A DNA stretch of 20,619 bases from Apostichopus californicus (Eukaryota > Echinodermata > Holothuroidea > Aspidochirotida > Stichopodidae). The notes under the pieces are model-generated. The model saw only the letters and a list, made by a program, of their open reading frames with translations, was not told the DNA's origin and did not search any database. How positions within the stretch are numbered: position 1 is the first letter of the stretch; each line of letters opens with the position of its first letter. Positions 1 through 9,090 of the stretch are shown here, piece by piece. The stretch is taken from positions 1-20,619 of the forward strand of contig JAIPMN010000638.1 of NCBI GenBank assembly GCA_020650975.1, given 5' to 3'. A program made the position numbers and the translations under genes.

Positions 1-759
1 AGCATGGTTAATCAGAGCTTCAGATATGACTACAGGAGAGGGGGGAGGGGGTTGTAGAGACAGAGAAGAGTGACAATGGTCATAGAACTGGAGGATGGAG
101 GAGGGAAAGGGGGGGTTGACTGGGAGTGTAGTAACAAATTTGTAAAACTGAAGTCTGGATGTTTACTGAAAAAGTGGACAGAAGGGTGGAACGGGGGCGC
201 AATTAAATGGAATATATTCTTTAGGCACCATGTAAGAAAACACTGGGGGCGGGGGGGACGCTGCAGGGGCTGCAGCATTTCTGCAGCCAGCCTGCGTAGG
301 ACAGCGAGCACACCAACATTCACACGACATTCACTGCTGGCTGCAGAGATAATCTCTACTGTTTGATAATAGATTCAGCCTAGCTACTGCTGCATGGGAG
401 TCTATGGCTGCTGCTGTTTGTTTCTTTCACACGGGACCCTCCACTGTCCCACCTTTTACTGCGATTGGTTGCGGGTACAGCCTTGCAAATGACCGCAGTA
501 AGTTGACGGTATGTGGCGTATCATTGCTGTATCATACCAAGAGATCCTTACATCACAAATGACATAACCTTGTCGTGGATTCTTGCCATGTCCACGCGAC
601 ATGACAGATGTAAAGTTCAGAGGAAAATGTCTTCATCACATAGTCATCCTTTTAGTTTTCTTTTTCGTTCCTTCCCTATCAAGTTATCTCCAGGTGTGAA
701 CCATTATGATAGGATTACCTTAAAGGTGCACTTAGGTCGTCCACCATCGACTTTCTTAC
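1..759. other. Intron after MARK exon E (start of), no further exon seen
   Basis: Begins, in gene direction, with the exon E donor at 759. No minus-strand peptide resembling the KA1 region (for example an RFTWSMKT-like block) was found, so the 3' exons probably lie beyond the left edge. The stretch holds three G-rich plus-strand tracts (40-51, 101-116, 245-260) and a CTGCAG-rich patch at 262-290. An antisense open frame at 513-932 overlaps exon E and has no recognisable content. Confidence 0.7.
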
Positions 760-999
760 CTTCGAGAAAATTTATTGGAGAGCCTATTCAAGAACGACGT
801 GACGTTGTTCCGTCGATCAATACTGCTCGAGTCTTGGGTGGTGGTCGGGGTATTGTTGGGCCCGTTGAAGTGAAGGGGTCTCCTCATTTGACCTGCGTGG
901 AAGGTACTTCTACTGGCAGCTCCTCTATTTAACTGCACGCCATAGTTGGAGCTGACACTCGGTGATATAACTTGGCCACGCTTGTTCGAAGGAGCAGTG
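760..999 (-). CDS. MARK: MARK exon E: spacer with ASRSTFH block and basic end
   Basis: This 240-nt exon is phase 2 at both ends. The acceptor is GTGATCTCTCGCAG ending at 1000; the donor is AAG|GTAAGA at 759. Joined to exon D, it starts at the split Ser codon and reads STAPSNKRGQ, later LNRGAASRSTFHAGQMRR, PLHFNGPNNTP, and ends SFLNRLSNKFSR plus AG. These align with vertebrate MARK RGTASRSTFHGQ, TATYNGPPASP and STNLFSKLTSKLTRR, so this is the last spacer portion before the KA1 region. The closing basic/hydrophobic stretch lies just N-terminal to KA1 in the family. An ATG at 1016 extends the frame upstream but lies in the pyrimidine-rich acceptor region. The next (KA1) exons were not found between 1 and 759. 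Confidence 0.94.
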
Positions 1000-1168
1000 C
1001 TGCGAGAGATCACCATGAAACAGTTGAAGAAATTTCAAAGCAGCGAAACCCTATCTGTTTTGCAACTTTTTATTCTACGGGAAATACATAAATCATACAA
1101 ACCTTGCTTAGAGTAAACTATAATACAATAATATATGGGAAATTAATTCCAAGAATTTAACTCAACAA

Positions 1169-1206
1169 GGCGGAGGGGAGGGGCGGGGGGTGGGGGTGAG
1201 GTGGGG
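1169..1206 (+). repeat. G-rich tract, potential G-quadruplex
   Basis: It has at least five runs of four or more G separated by 1-3 nt (GGGG-A-GGGG-C-GGGGGG-T-GGGGG, then GGGG). This is the densest G4-type motif in the window. It lies on the strand opposite the MARK transcript, about 170 nt upstream of the exon E acceptor in gene direction. Confidence 0.8.
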
Positions 1207-1221
1207 ATATAAGAACTGTCG

Positions 1222-1300
1222 ATAAGAAAAGAAAGAAATTAGAAAAGAAAGAAATTGGAAAAGAAAAGATGTAGAAGTGAAATTGGAAAAAATAAAGAAA
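1222..1300 (+). repeat. Purine-rich imperfect tandem repeat
   Basis: The block AGAAAAGAAAGAAATT is repeated with a 16-nt period at 1225 and 1241 and then decays into A/G-rich sequence. On the MARK strand it is a long pyrimidine tract. Confidence 0.8.
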
Positions 1301-1371
1301 TCAAAGTAAAATTACAGAAAGAACACTTAGGGAGACATATCTTCCGAAGATATTTAACCAGCTCCTTCCAT

Positions 1372-1395
1372 TTAATAATAATAATATTAACAATA
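1372..1395 (+). repeat. TAA-type microsatellite
   Basis: Short interrupted (TAA)n run, TTTAATAATAATAATATTAA. Confidence 0.75.
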
Positions 1396-1877
1396 ATCAG
1401 GCAGTTATGTTTACGACGCTTAAGCGACCACGCATGTGGGTGAAGCCCGTATGGGGTTATGGATTACAACTTCCACGTCAGGTATCTTCAAAATCGACAT
1501 TTTAACTCAAATTTGGAATCTGTTCAATTTAGGAAGTCATTTCAGATAGGAAAGCCGTAGATTGCTCTTGAATGCAAAACCCACCTTACTATGACCCATC
1601 CGGAGAGCGAACCCCAAACCTCCCGATTGCTAAGCCTCATTGCTTCAAATGCCACTGGCTTTATCCACCGGTACCGGTACATTTCCTCTGGTACATTTTC
1701 CTAGGCAATTTAAGGCAAATTTTACCAAATCTAACTTTCATTAATGAATTGCATCAAAATAAGAAACACTGCTTTAAGGAACAAAAGGTGTTTGAACTAT
1801 GCCGATCATGGCTGGGTTACAACAGTCAAACTATCAACCAGTCGTACAAACATTTTTAGGTCATCTCTGCTCCACCA

Positions 1878-1902
1878 ACTTGCCCCCCCCCCCACCCCAT
1901 CC
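1878..1902 (+). repeat. C-rich tract with CTTG flank
   Basis: ACTTG is followed by 11 C, then A, CCCC and ATCC. It is G-rich on the MARK strand, so the pre-mRNA would carry it as a G-tract. The same layout recurs near 19669. Confidence 0.8.
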
Positions 1903-2057
1903 TACTCCCCACTTTCATCTAGCATACACAAATTTCCTTTGGTGTGTGGATCGACCACTCTGCAAATAAATAAACTAGTCTGATTGGCCAAGATAAGAAA
2001 CCTTGATCCAAGCCAAGTTTAGCTATTGTCTTGACCATTATAACATTACATGCCATG

Positions 2058-2243
2058 GTCTATGAAAGTGCACCTAGGCCATTTAGGAATGGGGCCACAG
2101 GTAAAATTTTTTTTTTTATTTCCAGTCCTACTATATATCGCATTAAGGCTGTCTATGAAAGAGCACCTAGGCCATTTAGGAATGGGGCCACAGGTAAACA
2201 GATTGTTTTGTTTTCTAGTCCTACTATATATCGCTTTAAGGCC
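2058..2243 (+). repeat. 93-bp tandem duplication with a 25-nt GT...AG insert in each copy
   Basis: Copy 1 is 2058-2150 and copy 2 is 2151-2243. In each, a flank ending GGGGCCACAG is followed by 25 nt that starts GTAAA and ends in a pyrimidine tract plus TTTCCAG (copy 1, 2101-2125) or TTTTCTAG (copy 2, 2194-2218), then TCCTACTATATATCGC. By direct comparison the copies differ at 3 of 68 flanking positions but at 8 of 25 insert positions. The period is 31 codons, so two plus-strand frames stay open through both copies. The inserts look like tiny introns, but 25 nt is far below normal animal intron length. No similarity to a known family is recognised. Confidence 0.85.
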
Positions 2244-2902
2244 GTACAGGTTCGCTTATTACAGGTTGGCTTACCTTGGCCTGTCTTTGCCGTCGTCTAT
2301 AGAAGGTAATACGCCTACTCCTCCTCCTTTACGCTGACCTGAGCTGGAAGATACTTTCTGGGGCTTTGTAGATCGCCTGAATACGGAGAAAGACGTTTAA
2401 GAACCGTCAGTGTTATCTACACTTCTACGGACTGCTCGGAGATCTGTGATCCTCATGCCTTAATCTACTCCACACACTTCCTAAACATGCCCTTGTCAAG
2501 ATATTATTACAGATATTATTTAAATCAGGCATTCGCATGATAAAATATAAAAACATCCTTTTCTTTATGTTTATGGGTGCTACTTCACGTCATATAATCA
2601 TAAAACATCAGAGAGAATAGCACATACATGTCATCAATTGTTGAACAATGTTGAATTTACTGGAATGAAATTCGAATAAATTCACTGACAGAGGCGGCAA
2701 CAACATGTCCAAACATGTAAACTACGAATGAGGTGGTAAAATAATCTAAATTGATAACCGCAGTTTTTTTTCTGATGATTGACAGAATTCATCAGCTAAA
2801 ACACATGATAAGCTCCTACATGGCAAGAGGTCGTCAGGCAGCGACACGTTTCAACCGTAATTTAGCAAATTTTGTATTCTTGTCCTTTCTATCACGGAGA
2901 GA

Positions 2903-2935
2903 GAATGATCGTAAATGATCGTGAATGATCGTGAA
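2903..2935 (+). repeat. 10-bp tandem repeat, three copies
   Basis: Units GAATGATCGT, AAATGATCGT and GAATGATCGT are followed by a partial GAAT. This is a simple slippage-type repeat with no assigned function. Confidence 0.85.
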
Positions 2936-3763
2936 TTCGAAGTGATATCTCTTCACTTGACAATTCTAAATTCTAACAAGAGACAGCTTTCTGATGAAGT
3001 GGATTGTCAGTTGTTTGATAACAGTTCTGTTTCTTTAACTAGCAGTAGAAGAAATTGGATTGGTCAAAACTTGGCACAAAAAAAGAAAAGAAAAAAAAGA
3101 AAGGCCTCACTGATCATTGTCATTAACTATGAACAAAGGCAATAAAAACAATGCTAACAACAATGATAACACCGCAATGAAATGACACCTAGCCCTAATT
3201 TCATCTCAGAATAAATCACACAAACATTTCCAAAAGAGCCAAACCCCTTTTCTCAAAAAGTACACCTTAAAGCAAAACCAATGTAACTTTCCACAGGTAT
3301 CATCACAACATATCAACTAAGGTAACAGCCATATTAGCAATTGAAAGGTACTGATCTACTGCATTGGCATACTTCAAAGCAAGATACCTGGTCTGAACCG
3401 AACATATAAATAGAATTGTCAATTAAAAACATCCTCAATTAGTGCAATAATATATTAAGAATAACGTCAATAATTCAATCACAACGTCTGTATGGGGGTC
3501 CTGAGTCTATCCCGATTTTGCATCGGCTGCATGTCTGGGAATTTAGGTGTATTTCCGGTTCGTGCCGAACTTACTGCGGACTGTCTAAAAGTTCAAACAT
3601 TTGAGAGAGCTTATCTACACTTTTTTTCTTTCGAGAATGCCGGTGACACCAAAGTGGGTTGGTTGACCACCTTAGTATGTGGTTTCAATGAGACGTTTGA
3701 AGGTGATGAAGAAAATTCTTAAAGGGGGGATCTACTTGCTAGCAACGATTACGGAACACGTAC

Positions 3764-3843
3764 CTGTCGTTTTGATTGCCTCCTCGACGCTCCATCTCTC
3801 CACATACATAGGTGTTTCTTCTGCTTATACCAGATGGACCATG
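3764..3843 (-). CDS. MARK: MARK exon D: 80-nt exon with the RRNTYVC block
   Basis: This short exon has no ATG-initiated open frame. It was found by searching for the peptide block expected after NPNKAD. Read on the minus strand it gives HGPSGISRRNTYVCGEMERR and then GGNQND, followed by AG, the first two bases of a Ser codon completed by exon E. The acceptor has a clear pyrimidine tract ending TTTTGTCTTTGCCAG at 3844; the donor is G|GTACGTG at 3763. It is phase 0 in and phase 2 out, which fits both neighbours exactly. It matches vertebrate MARK ASGGMTRRNTYVCSERTT. The Thr in RRNTY is, from family knowledge, the site aPKC phosphorylates in mammalian MARK2/MARK3, causing 14-3-3/PAR-5 binding and release from the apical membrane. 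Conservation here suggests the aPKC-PAR-1 polarity switch is retained. Confidence 0.93.
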
Positions 3844-4208
3844 CTGGCAAAGACAAAAGTAAGAAGCATACTGTCTTTAACACATCAATATCACATGCTA
3901 CATTTGCAACAGACGTTTGTCTTTGAAAACATATTCACACATTCCCGTTGCAATACTTTCTGGAAGAACTAACACAGTGATGGACATTTTTTTTCTCTCT
4001 TTGCATCGATAAATATATCGATTATAAACAAAATAGTCATCGTCTGGGAACTTGTCAATCACGATGATCTCACTCACAAATATTCATAAATATTATTATA
4101 ATCTTCACACATGAAAACATTTCATTTATTTTGTAATGTAGGCTTGCCATAACAAAATTCCTTTCAAGGTAAAATCAAACTTCAATGTGTTTTTTTTTAT
4201 CTACGTAC
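3844..4208 (-). other. MARK intron C-D (365 bp)
   Basis: Short intron with a strong donor (GTACGT) and a long T-rich acceptor tract. It is AT-rich, with TATTCATAAATATTATTAT-like sequence near 4080-4100 and no coding signal. Confidence 0.9.
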
Positions 4209-4435
4209 CTTTGATGATCTGCTCGGCGTTCCCACCTTGGGCGTTGACGTTTTTGTTCCTATCCTATCTGGCATATCAGCTTTATTGGGGTTTTGTGCAT
4301 TACCCAGGACCTGGCCAGTCCTGGATATACTGCCCTTTGAACTGACTGCACCAGTGCTTGTTCTTTCGGCTCTGGAGTTTTCCTTGAGGCTAGCGTCGGG
4401 GTGCCTTTTATAGGAGGATGCAGTGCCGTGAGAAC
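4209..4435 (-). CDS. MARK: MARK exon C: spacer with the NPNKAD block
   Basis: This 227-nt exon is phase 1 in and phase 0 out. The acceptor has a strong pyrimidine tract ending TTTGTCGTTCAG at 4436; the donor is AAG|GTACGT at 4208. Translation after the shared Gly is SHGTASSYKRHPDASLKENS, then further spacer to GNAQNPNKADMPDR and SRSSK. This follows the vertebrate order YPKRSQTSTADSDLKED, SSRKSSGS, then LGNASNPNKADIPER, which is diagnostic of MARK1-3. The many Ser/Thr-Pro and Arg-X-X-Ser sites suit a phospho-regulated spacer; which are used is unknown. A weaker alternative donor (AAG|GTGGGA) lies inside the exon, about 24 nt upstream. The exon sits 365 bp from exon D but 11.6 kb from exon B. 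Confidence 0.93.
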
Positions 4436-5543
4436 CTGAACGACAAACGAGATAGAGAAACAAGAATGATGAGTTCCATCCACGATACCATGGCAACGGT
4501 TTTGTTTACCAATGACGTTATCATCTGCATGAACAATTCTCCTATAGAACTATTGTCCTCCTTCAGAGAAATACTTTTCCTTTCAAAATAAGTGACCAAT
4601 TATAAATAAAAAATTATGCTGTTCTTTCGTTTGTTGAACCAATTTCAAAAGAATCCGTGGTATGTCTGTCAATGTGTTAATATGAAATCAAAGGAACATG
4701 TTTTTCTTGGGTTTGGATCCTTTCAACGATACAAACATCCTTTTCAAAGTGGAAACGATCTCATGATGCGTGACATCTTATCACGACAAGTCAGCGAGCA
4801 AGGAGAGAAATGAACCCCAAATAAAAACGACAAATGTGTGTATTTGAATTCCAGACTCCACTCTCTTCCCTGTTTTCTTGCAAATGTACCCATTTACAGT
4901 ACCGGTTGAGCCTTGGTGCGTTACAAGCCAACGGTCAAATATCGGAGTCTTGTGTCAAACCGACACAGAATAGTGACCCAATTTGTTATTGAATAAAACT
5001 TGGATAAAGTGAAAATTATTAGTTCTAAACATAAGGGTGCTCAAAATAACAATTTGAAACTCAAAATAAAATGGCCAAACGGTTAGGTTTAATACTCTAA
5101 GAGCATTTTGTGACATTTTCTCTCTCCGTCTCTTGTCAGAGACGTTAAGATTCATCAGCAGATATATTCAGAAAGAACCCACCGATCAAATCATCATTAA
5201 AAGAATGAAAAAATCAGCTCCAAATGACACCTGGCAAAGGTGGCAAAAGTCAAAAAGAAACACAAGGAGGGTTTGGACTACTGTACATAAACATGCACGC
5301 AATGGTTTTCAGTGGTCTCAATCTAATCTATAGTTATAGCTCATGGACATGGATTTAGAATCACAACTCAAGTTGGAAGATGTTTGCTTTGTTTAATACC
5401 ATATTCATTTTTATGATTTTTTAATAAAATGTGTCATAAATTTAATCACTGATTGCTAAGCTCGCATGATGAAAATTTGTTGTTCTTTAATACTAAGATA
5501 CAATCAAACTTTCATTCCCTATTTTATTTGCAATTTTCAAGAG

Positions 5544-5606
5544 TTTTTTTTTTTTTTTTTTGAAACATCTCATTTTTTATTTCTTCTTCTTCATCTTCAT
5601 CTTCTA
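5544..5606 (+). repeat. Poly-T run and TTC/ATC microsatellite
   Basis: A run of 18 T (5544-5561) is followed at about 5580-5606 by TTC repeats turning into CTTCAT repeats. The apparent Asp/Glu-rich open frame on the minus strand at 5524-5721 comes from this microsatellite. Confidence 0.85.
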
Positions 5607-6198
5607 GGGAAATGTTTGATAGGTAGAACCTGTAGGAAAGTATGTTTGGCAAGTTGTAAGCAAATTGTTTAAGTTTTCTCAAAATATTTGTACCAAACAG
5701 ATGACACTTAAAACCAAACACGAGGCTTCTCTCATTCCATTAAAGTCTATTCCCAATCTGCAACTTTCAAACCAATTTATTAAACAGGAAAATAAGGAAG
5801 CAAAAGATTCCGGACACTATATTAGCCAATGGAATCAGCTTGTGTTAGGAATTGATGGAAAGTTATCCATATCAACAGTTATTCAAGATAAAGTGTTGCT
5901 ACAACACAGTATGGGCTTTGGAGACCCATATAAAGGAAGCCCATTGTTGGACTAATCTATTTTTAAAAGAAATATGACTTTTCCACCTCGACACATTGAA
6001 TAAAAGTACTTCAAACCTGATCAACCACCAACACTGACATGTTTGATCACCTTTGATGTAACATTAATTTAACCACATGAATAAACACTACCACAACCCT
6101 ATGAATATTCATATTTATTAAACTTAATTCAATATCATTTCCTAGATTTTCTTCTTCTCTGAACCCATAAATCAGCATAGATATATAAACTAGTACGA

Positions 6199-6215
6199 GG
6201 GGTGGGGAGGGGGGG
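6199..6215 (+). repeat. G-rich tract
   Basis: Runs GGGG, GGGG and seven G separated by single T or A. It is a possible quadruplex on the non-transcript strand inside the giant intron. Confidence 0.7.
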
Positions 6216-7042
6216 TATATAGTAATAACATCAAATCGTCATTAAGCCACATAACCAGAGTTCAATATTGCCTGCGTAACTTGATTACAATAAGGGATAT
6301 TTTCATGCCATCCTGCACTGAAGTCATTCACACATACACTGCTGATGCAAAACCATGTCAAATATTGATCACATAGGCATCATATCTAACACAGTGCTGA
6401 GCTAGGCCATGTCCTTGCCCTACGCCTACCCGCAGAACGATTTCTCAAGATTGCAATCACAAACAATCACTACCGGTACCTGCTGATTATGAACATCTAG
6501 TAGGATCTAGTAAGCCCGCGAGAGTTTACATCCAAGATAACAGACACTATCTTAAAATTTTGTTTTCAAATCCAATGATTTTTTATGTTTATTACATTTC
6601 AAATCAGTGGGTGTTACTGTTTGTTAGTTTCAGGTGATAAAGGCTATGTTTTCTGCACTTTGCGATGAGATCTTAAACCCCATCAACAACTTTGTGACTG
6701 TAAAGTCATCACGTCTTCGAAGTTTATTTGGACATAAATCCGGAAATGACGTCACTTTACGGCACACCAACTCATCTACGTCTATCATAAGGAGACAAAA
6801 TTTGTTTTTCTTAACATTGCTGTCTATTACTGGGATAACTTGAAAAAATATATACTCCTTATGCCGTTACAAATTAAGAAAGGAATCTCGTCAGAGGTTT
6901 TACGATCAAGACTTTATGTTTTTGTTTCTGAGATAAGGATTTGCATTATTACAAATTTGTCAACAAGTCAAGAGAGTCTAGATCCAAAAGAGCTGATTTG
7001 ACTTTTCTGATGGACATCTTCAGAACAAAATTTAGAGGGATT

Positions 7043-7070
7043 GGGGTAGGGAGAGGGGGTGGGGGGCAAG
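7043..7070 (+). repeat. G-rich tract ending in CAAG
   Basis: GGGG, GGG, GGGGG and GGGGGG runs end in CAAGC. The reverse complement reads GCTTGCCCCCCACCCCC, resembling the tracts at 1878 and 19669. Confidence 0.75.
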
Positions 7071-7236
7071 CAAACTTTGGGTATTTCTCAACCTGTTAAC
7101 CGTTCAATGAATTGACTCGTTAACCAGTTACTAATAACAAAAATTTAACTATAAAAATTTAATGAAATGATAACCGTATAGTTAACAAGAGGGCAGTTTT
7201 TTCATTCCCTTTTATTTGCTACTTAATAATTTTCTA

Positions 7237-7250
7237 GGGGGGGGGGCAAG
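7237..7250 (+). repeat. G10 run ending in CAAG
   Basis: Ten G are followed by CAAG; the reverse complement is CTTG plus C10. It lies about 180 nt from a similar tract at 7043-7070. Confidence 0.75.
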
Positions 7251-7906
7251 TTCTGCAAACACCCATGCCTGTTTCTTGTCTTTGGGAAGATTACCCAAAC
7301 TCAGTATATGTAAGAACTAACATCTGTTTGACAATGTCTGTCACACTAAAGGTACTTTGAATTTGAGGGAGAGTATGTCTGACAAGATGATCTTGTCATT
7401 TCATCACAATGTTAATTAATGTTTACAATCAATTTTCATAAGCAGTAAGGTAGCAGGGATAGGAGACATGGCAACAACAAAAAAAATGGGGGGAAAAGCG
7501 TTTTTCAAATGGACTCTGATACGATATTGAGCACCAGGGTATATACCACAATGGCAAGCTACTCACCTGACCAAGAAACATACCTATGGCAATGCTAAGT
7601 AATATTGGCTAGCAGAATTGTATGTATAAAAACAATTTTTTTAGATCATTATGAATATGAGCTAAATATGAGCTAATTTTTTCTCATGGATTTTAAAGTT
7701 GCTGCTTGGTTACTGAATCAACTTGTCACGTTTCAATAAGTTTGCATAACACTCTACAGTCTGATAATTGAGAAAATGTATAATTTATGAAAACTATTCT
7801 TGGCTATTTCTAAATTTATTATTTTACTCAAGAAAATACTCTGCCCTTTCTTGTTCGAGGTTGACGACCAAAACTGCTTTCTTGGTCATGTACTTTTCAT
7901 TCTCTC

Positions 7907-7938
7907 GAGAGAAATGAACCTTGAGAGAAATGAACCTT
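7907..7938 (+). repeat. 16-bp perfect tandem duplication
   Basis: GAGAGAAATGAACCTT occurs twice back to back, followed by the shorter echo GACGAACCTTGA. It lies inside the giant intron. Confidence 0.9.
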
Positions 7939-9065
7939 GACGAACCTTGACAAACAAAGAAGCAAGGTTTTCATGGAAATCTAAACAATTCAAACACTTT
8001 CTAATCACAACATAATATGGAATCAAAATCAAATTAGGCTTAATTTTGACATGGTAAGGAAAAAGACAGGAGGCTAAATCTCGCAAGATATGTCATGGTT
8101 TCTCTATTAATTTGAATGTAGTTTTTTTTAATTGATTTGAAAGGAAAACAAGCCTTGTTTACACATTCTGAAGGCCTTCACATGTGGTAATCAGCATCTA
8201 AATTCATGTTAGAATGAAACTTCTATAAACTAGATTTAGTTATTCCCATGCGAGGCACATGCAAGTCACATGCATCACTTTTTACATTAGGTGTTGGCAC
8301 AAAATATAGTCTTGCAGGTGGTCACCGTGAAACTTTCAACCACACAAGTCCATCCTAGTGCAAATTTTGACGTCAAAAAATGTCAAACTTGACTTGACTT
8401 TTTAATATTGAAAGAAAATTAAGAGAACAAAGTAAGGTCAAAGGTCTGCTTTAATAATCAACATTTCAAGACAGAACCAGTTGAAATTTTCAATCAAGTA
8501 GAAGCTTCAAGAAAATAGTAAAATTTCAAAAGATTAAATAGCAGAAATTGCCCGTAAGAAGTCCAAAATTTGTGGATGTGGTTGCGAGTTTGAGGGAAAA
8601 AATGAGAGTAGAAATAAGAGATGTAATTCAAATTCAAGTGCAAATTTTTTAGATCAAAAGTTGCAATTTCTCATGTCCAATCAGAGCCACTTTAGCACCT
8701 ATAAAACTAAAATTCTTCTGGTTGCAAACAAATCTCGACATATTTATTGTGCCTTCTCACTCTTTTGATAGCTTCCTACTATGCCACTGGCATAATGTTA
8801 TTCTATGATTACCAATTTTAAATCTACTCCCAACTTCGACCTTTAGTAGCATTAAGAAGGGCATTGGTGTGACATTTTAGCAGCTAAACTTGCTAGAAGT
8901 TTTCAAACGTACTTTCTTAGGGTCTCTGGTACTCCATGTTATTTCAAAGATGAAGAAGACAGGTTCAATTAGACATCTTAAGGTCTCATTATGAAAGGCA
9001 AAATGCTTTTTGAGGATACAATAAAGTAGTTGTAGTGATCATTATTTGACTTTCTAGCATATTTT

Positions 9066-9090
9066 GGGGGGTGGGAGTGGGGGATGGGGG
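9066..9090 (+). repeat. G-rich tract, potential G-quadruplex
   Basis: Runs of six, three, five and five G are separated by T, AGT and AT. This fits the G4 pattern on the strand opposite the MARK transcript. Confidence 0.75.

Larger units (their letters stand above)
1000..3763 (-). other. MARK intron D-E (2.76 kb)
   Basis: Bounded by donor GTACGT at 3763 and acceptor CGCAG at 1000. It contains a long G-tract (1169-1206), a purine-rich repeat (1222-1300), an interrupted TAA run (1372-1395), a C-rich tract (1883-1902), a 93-bp tandem duplication (2058-2243) and a 10-bp triplication (2903-2935). No additional exon with MARK similarity was seen. Confidence 0.85.

Noticed and set aside
30..366. 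Overlapping plus and minus open frames of about 97 codons
   Set aside because: Composition follows the G/C-rich simple tracts (Pro/Ser-rich on minus, Gly-rich on plus), with no recognisable motif or splice context.
513..932. Plus-strand 139-codon open frame
   Set aside because: It is antisense to MARK exon E, whose minus-strand reading has clear family motifs and splice sites; the plus frame is a shadow.
1001..1016. Possible start codon upstream of exon E (ATG at 1016)
   Set aside because: It lies in the pyrimidine-rich acceptor region, and the exon joins exon D in frame at 999, so translation does not begin here.
3492..3722. Plus-strand 76-codon open frame with several Cys residues
   Set aside because: No family recognised, lies antisense in the MARK D-E intron, and no supporting promoter, splice or poly(A) signal seen.
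4408..4599. Minus-strand 63-codon open frame upstream of exon C
   Set aside because: It overlaps exon C in a different frame and runs back into intron sequence; no family resemblance.
5524..5721. Minus-strand open frame with an acidic run
   Set aside because: The Asp/Glu run is the translation of the TTC/ATC microsatellite at 5580-5606, and the Lys run is the poly-T.
5665..5955. Plus-strand 96-codon open frame with a QWNQLVLGIDGKL segment faintly like the linker before Ty3/gypsy integrases
   Set aside because: The resemblance is one short stretch. No zinc-binding HHCC, DDE residues, LTR or neighbouring pol sequence is visible. A translated search would settle it.
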